64,000 bases of DNA from Flintibacter sp. KGMB00164 (lineage in GTDB: Bacteria > Bacillota > Clostridia > Oscillospirales > Oscillospiraceae), in assembly GCF_008727735.1 (NCBI RefSeq), contig NZ_CP044227.1:1240001-1304000 (forward strand). The letters run 5' to 3'. This document shows positions 60,252 through 64,000 of the stretch, one piece after another. Position 1 is the first letter of the stretch. Each line of letters opens with the position of its first letter. A model generated the notes under the pieces. The model made no database searches. It had not been told where the DNA came from and was given only the letters and a program-made list of their open reading frames with translations. The translations under genes and the position numbers were made by a program.

Positions 60252-61355
60252 TTAGTCGCATTCTTCAAAATAGGGATTTTGAACCAGGAGAGAATGAAGA
60301 TGCTCTTTCAGCGCCAGTTCCCCAAACCAGTCACACGCATCCAGCAAGTTCTCCTGCAGGTCGCCTACATAGGCGCTTTGGAACAACTGCCGAACCAGAC
60401 GAGCATCCTCTTTCAGTCGAGCCAAAAGTTTGGGCTGGACGGTTTGATTCTGACAGAGTTCGTACAAATCATTACCCAGCAGCTGTTCGGCAACTTCCGG
60501 CTCCTGAAGATGATGCTCTGCAGTGTCCAGTAGAAGTTTCATCATCTGGATGCCAACTTCCGGTTTCCACTCGCCGACCTTTCCCAGAAGTTCCATGGTG
60601 TTCATCTCCCAAAGTTCCTCCGCACTCCAGAAGCGGACTGCATCAGGAAAGGCTGCAATCAGCAGATCCCGGCAGGCCCACTCATTCTCTGAGAAGTCCC
60701 AGTTGCGAACGGCAGCCTCCAGGGTGGCAAGATCCGGATGGAGCAGGGGATAGGCGCTCCAGTGGGCATCCAGCGCCTCCTGAAGCGCATCAAACAAAGT
60801 AGAGCTGTCCTCGCCGGAGAAAAAACTTTCCACATCGCTCAGGCCATCCACCGTTTGATAGAGCCAGTCGGGCCAGGCTTTGTATGCTTCATACTGGGGC
60901 AAATCAGACAGCAAAGATTCCCAAAAAGAACCAAGTTGCTCCTTTGTAAGCAGAAACTGATCCTCAAAAGCTGGTTTTCCGCTGCGAGCCGTCCCCAGCA
61001 CCTCGCCTGCTGTGCAGAAGGAATAGCGCTGAAAAAACGCCTGCAAAAGTTGGAGGTTGCGTTGTGTCTGATTGTTGGCTGGAACCAAAGCGTGGGACAT
61101 CCCGTAAATGGCCAGCTTGCAGGCCAAGAGCCGTTCTTTTTCTCCACTGCCAAAGTGCGCTTGTATTCCCTCCAGAATGGAGAGAACACCACGCTCCAGG
61201 TCCTCCAGTGCCGCGTCGCTTGCCGGGGAAAGCTTGATGCGCTCCGACCGGTTTAGCGATGAGATGTTCCCAAAATCACCACACCAACCGCACTCCCAGC
61301 GGTTGCCCCGTACCATGACAGGACTGCCGCAGTGTGGACATCGGATTGTTGCCAT
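60252..61355 (-). CDS. Zinc-ribbon helical protein (367 aa)
   Basis: An N-terminal ribbon (CPHCGSPVMVRGNRWECGWC) is followed by a helical protein without recognised motif (LERGVLSILEGIQAHFGSGE; MNTMELLGKVGEWKPEVGIQ). ATG 61355 follows AGGGGAG. It has its own promoter and terminator and stands just outside the right flanking repeat. It resembles the array's first gene only in its zinc-ribbon start. Function unknown. Confidence 0.7.
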   Translation of the reverse strand: MATIRCPHCGSPVMVRGNRWECGWCGDFGNISSLNRSERIKLSPASDAALEDLERGVLSILEGIQAHFGSGEKERLLACKLAIYGMSHALVPANNQTQRNLQLLQAFFQRYSFCTAGEVLGTARSGKPAFEDQFLLTKEQLGSFWESLLSDLPQYEAYKAWPDWLYQTVDGLSDVESFFSGEDSSTLFDALQEALDAHWSAYPLLHPDLATLEAAVRNWDFSENEWACRDLLIAAFPDAVRFWSAEELWEMNTMELLGKVGEWKPEVGIQMMKLLLDTAEHHLQEPEVAEQLLGNDLYELCQNQTVQPKLLARLKEDARLVRQLFQSAYVGDLQENLLDACDWFGELALKEHLHSLLVQNPYFEECD

Positions 61356-61395
61356 ACAGTATCTCCCCTTCATAAAGTCAAACTATACTTACTGC

Positions 61396-61423
61396 ACTTT
61401 ATGCAATAATAGTTTTACTTCAA
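61396..61423 (-). promoter_or_regulatory. Weak promoter candidate for the gene at 60252
   Basis: On the minus strand TTGAAG and TAAAGT are 16 bp apart, about 40 bp before the ATG. Confidence 0.35.
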
Positions 61424-61502
61424 ATGTGAATATGGCTATTGCACCAAAGGTGTTAAGTATGCGAATAGAAGTTCCCGAGATGATATGAGCAGAAGTTCTG
61501 AA

Positions 61503-64000
61503 CTATAATTTAAGACCGCTAAAAATGAGCTCCAGATCTTCTTGCACAGTAGTTACAGATTCCAGACAATCGGCTTCGATGGCATTGAGCATAATCTGCT
61601 CTTTTTCGTACAGTCGAGTCAATATTCTGGCATCCAGAGAGAATGGCTCGTCCATATCTGTAATAAACTGCTGTTGTAGATAATAATACTGGGTATATTG
61701 ACCATCGGGTAGGCCTAAGCGGTGAATTCTATCCTTTGACTGCAACAAATGTACAAGATTATAGCTGTATTCAAAATAAATTGCATCATGACAGGATTTA
61801 TGTAACGAGACAGATTCGGCCAGGGTGTGTGGGTTGGTAATCAAGACATCAATATGGCCATCTCGAAAATCGGATACAATTTGCTGGCGTTCATCCATGC
61901 TGGTTTGACCATAGATGCATTCTACATGGATGCCTTTCTTCCGCAAGGTACTGGCGATATGATTGATTGAGTCTACAAAGATACACCAGATGATCACTGG
62001 CTTTCTCTGTGTAACCAGCTTTTCAGCCAGAGAAATACATGCACGGAATTTTGATGTGCTTCCAACAGAGTCAATGAGCTGTTTTACATCCTCGGAGTAA
62101 TCCAAATAATCAATGTCCTCGATATCAGCAGCCGAAATGTCCAAAATGTCTGCAAAGTCAGACAGCTCCAGTTTATCAAGCAGCATCGCGGGATTCGATT
62201 CCAACTGCAACAACCGGATAATAAGTGCCAGCTTATTCCTTGCATATTTCAGTTGTAAGATATGAAAGAGTTGATTTTCTGCCTCACTTGCAGATACTTC
62301 TTCAATAATATCTGGGTTTGCATTCGGAACTGCCAACTGCTGTTTTGTTGTCCGACAAAAGAATGGCTGGAGTTTTTTATTGATCAGATTGATATCATCT
62401 TGAGATGGAGCCTTAAGTTGCTGAGGACTAAATCCGAAGAATTCATCATACTCGTCGTGGTACAGAATGTTCAACAGGTTCCATATATCCGTATAGGAAT
62501 TAGGAATCGGTGTACCGGTCAGAGCAATCGTATAAAACGCATTTTCAGCTAACTCCAAGGCTTTCCGGGCATTGCTTCCATCAATGGCCTTTACTTTATG
62601 TACCTCATCAAATACCAAAAGCGTTGATGTTCCCATCAGTTTTTGAACTTCCGGAAGATAGGAGCGCAAACAATCATAATTCAATAAAATAAGATTTGCA
62701 CTGCCGCTTTCAAACAAAAGTGCCGTTCGTTTCTCGTCCGCTGTCTTATAGTTTGGATTATGAATGTTAAAAACCCGAAGCGGCAGCTTGTTACCAAAGC
62801 AGAGCTGAAATTCATCCTGCCAGGAGCCAAAGGAATTTTTAGGGCCAACCATTACAAGACGGCGTACCAATCCTTTGGCATAGAGGTATGCAAATACACC
62901 CAGGACAGAAGCCGTTTTTCCAGAGCCTGGGACAGAGAAGTTGCAGGCTTTCTTCATCGTACACATGAAGAAAGAGTCCCACATCTGCTTTTCACGAAGT
63001 GGTCTGCTGAAAGCACTATTTACAACGGCCTTGTAGTCCTCGTATTTTTCGAGAACTTCCGGCTTGTGCTGCTTAATTGCCAAACCAAGTCCTGCCCTCT
63101 TTTCTATATGCAGTTCCCGGTCTGCTATGTATTTCCTGAGACGGGATGTAACAAAAAAACGGTATCCTCGTTTATCAGACTCATTCTGCAGTAAATTGAT
63201 AATGCGATTAAATTGTGGATATTTTAGCGCATCTTTAAAGAAAATGCGCTCATCTGTGCTTTTTGAAGTGTCCACAAACCGTTTCAGCCGCATTTTATAA
63301 AAGGCAGTATTCCAGAGTGGATTAGGGATTCCCTTGAAGTCTAAGGTCAATACGCCATCGTAATCCAAAAGCATACAGTCTGTTTCCAACTGTAACGGAT
63401 CGATAATCAGCTGACCTTTATTGTGCTTTTCCAGTTCCTGATAGACAAGAGAATCCATTTCAAGGACACAAATGTTTTCTGCCTGATTACTCCATAGTTT
63501 CTCAAAAGTCTGCTGGCTTTTAGTGATTTTCGAATAGTCAAACGACGACGCCTGCCAACTGCAAGTAATATCGAAGGCTTCATAGTTAGATTCAAATGCA
63601 GCTGCAGTTTCGTTGTTGGAGCCACGAAAGCAAATGATATTTCCTTCTGCATCCTCAACAATTCCAAACTTATCGTGGAAAATTCCTTCCTGGGTAAAAG
63701 CAACCTTAATATCAATAACTCCGAGGCCCACCAAGTAGGCCAGGTTGGATATGTTTCTTTCTTCCTCCAGGGAAAGTGTTTCACGCATCCTGGCAACCAA
63801 TTCTTCTCTTATAGTCGCACGCAATGCATAGCCATCTTGAATTTGCAAGTAATCTTCTTTATCGATTTCTGCAGATACAATCAGACGCATGGTATGTCCG
63901 TTTTGCGCAAAGCACTCAAGACCCTTGGCATAATTTGCAAGGGCTTTGGCTGAAAAATATGCTGTTGCACGATCATAGCGAACACTCTGGGCCAGTACAG
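61503..64000 (-). CDS. PLD-like nuclease fused to SNF2-type helicase (partial, runs off the window)
   Basis: At least 831 residues are in view. The frame is open to the window edge: VLAQSVRYDRATAYFSAKAL precedes MRLIVSAEI, so the start is beyond 64000. The N-terminal part is a phospholipase D-like domain, with HDKFGIVED and FRGSNNET as its active-site (HxK) region. The SNF2 helicase part has VPGSGKTASVLG (motif I), LLVFDEVHKVKA (II), ALTGTPIPNSYTDIWNLLN (III) and LLQSKDRIHRLG (VI). Such fusions act on DNA and occur in phage-defence islands; the partner genes would be to the right. The stop is 147 nt before the neighbouring gene's start. Confidence 0.88.
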   Translation of the reverse strand, partial: VLAQSVRYDRATAYFSAKALANYAKGLECFAQNGHTMRLIVSAEIDKEDYLQIQDGYALRATIREELVARMRETLSLEEERNISNLAYLVGLGVIDIKVAFTQEGIFHDKFGIVEDAEGNIICFRGSNNETAAAFESNYEAFDITCSWQASSFDYSKITKSQQTFEKLWSNQAENICVLEMDSLVYQELEKHNKGQLIIDPLQLETDCMLLDYDGVLTLDFKGIPNPLWNTAFYKMRLKRFVDTSKSTDERIFFKDALKYPQFNRIINLLQNESDKRGYRFFVTSRLRKYIADRELHIEKRAGLGLAIKQHKPEVLEKYEDYKAVVNSAFSRPLREKQMWDSFFMCTMKKACNFSVPGSGKTASVLGVFAYLYAKGLVRRLVMVGPKNSFGSWQDEFQLCFGNKLPLRVFNIHNPNYKTADEKRTALLFESGSANLILLNYDCLRSYLPEVQKLMGTSTLLVFDEVHKVKAIDGSNARKALELAENAFYTIALTGTPIPNSYTDIWNLLNILYHDEYDEFFGFSPQQLKAPSQDDINLINKKLQPFFCRTTKQQLAVPNANPDIIEEVSASEAENQLFHILQLKYARNKLALIIRLLQLESNPAMLLDKLELSDFADILDISAADIEDIDYLDYSEDVKQLIDSVGSTSKFRACISLAEKLVTQRKPVIIWCIFVDSINHIASTLRKKGIHVECIYGQTSMDERQQIVSDFRDGHIDVLITNPHTLAESVSLHKSCHDAIYFEYSYNLVHLLQSKDRIHRLGLPDGQYTQYYYLQQQFITDMDEPFSLDARILTRLYEKEQIMLNAIEADCLESVTTVQEDLELIFSGLKL

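Overview
The window reads as chromosomal DNA of an anaerobic Firmicute, most likely a gut Clostridia/Oscillospiraceae species. The support is GC-rich coding sequence with strong AGGAGG ribosome sites, sigma-A type promoters with AT-rich spacers, a DcuC-type anaerobic dicarboxylate carrier, an aldo/keto reductase with two 4Fe-4S clusters, and IS200-type elements. No rRNA, tRNA, CRISPR array or prophage was seen. The taxonomic call is inference from gene content.

Left part (1-17.3 kb), mostly plus strand: two tandem MacB-like ABC ATPase-permease genes and a GNAT acetyltransferase; a convergent regulator gene (4540-5856); then, divergent from it, a three-gene operon dcuC - M20 peptidase - malic enzyme. 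The dcuC promoter is bracketed by a 21-bp site in inverted orientation. Two identical 753-bp IS200-type elements, each placed directly behind a terminator hairpin, enclose a Gfo/Idh/MocA dehydrogenase gene, a small orphan gene and a broken fragment of a giant immunity gene. A MerR-type regulator, a three-repeat lipoprotein and a ferredoxin-like aldo/keto reductase follow.

Main region (17.9-59.6 kb), all minus strand: about 54 tightly packed, often overlapping genes form one apparent operon of 41.7 kb. Recognisable families are SUKH/SMI1-KNR4, SUKH-3, SUFU, DUF4261, DUF4241, DUF4253, DUF2185, DUF2262, DUF6138, DUF6572, DUF6881, DUF5713, Imm17, Imm51, DKNYY, NTF2-fold and C_GCAxxG_C_C proteins, ankyrin, LRR and HEAT-like proteins, an SF0329-like protein, CbrC/UPF0167, and enzyme-like members (KptA RNA 2'-phosphotransferase, NADAR, an FGE-like protein). 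This composition is that of a polyimmunity locus: stores of immunity genes against polymorphic toxins, here without any toxin gene. At its heart is a 1,863-residue protein that fuses several immunity domains with TPR segments. The only visible promoter lies at about 59.8 kb. It is followed by a 245-nt leader with hairpins and an intrinsic terminator just before the first gene, so the whole array looks attenuated. A diverged ~140-bp direct repeat lies on both sides of the array (17.5 and 60.0 kb), and a shorter copy borders the broken immunity fragment at 12.9 kb.

Right end: a zinc-ribbon helical protein gene (60.25-61.36 kb), and a PLD-SNF2 helicase gene that runs off the window and resembles defence nuclease-helicases.
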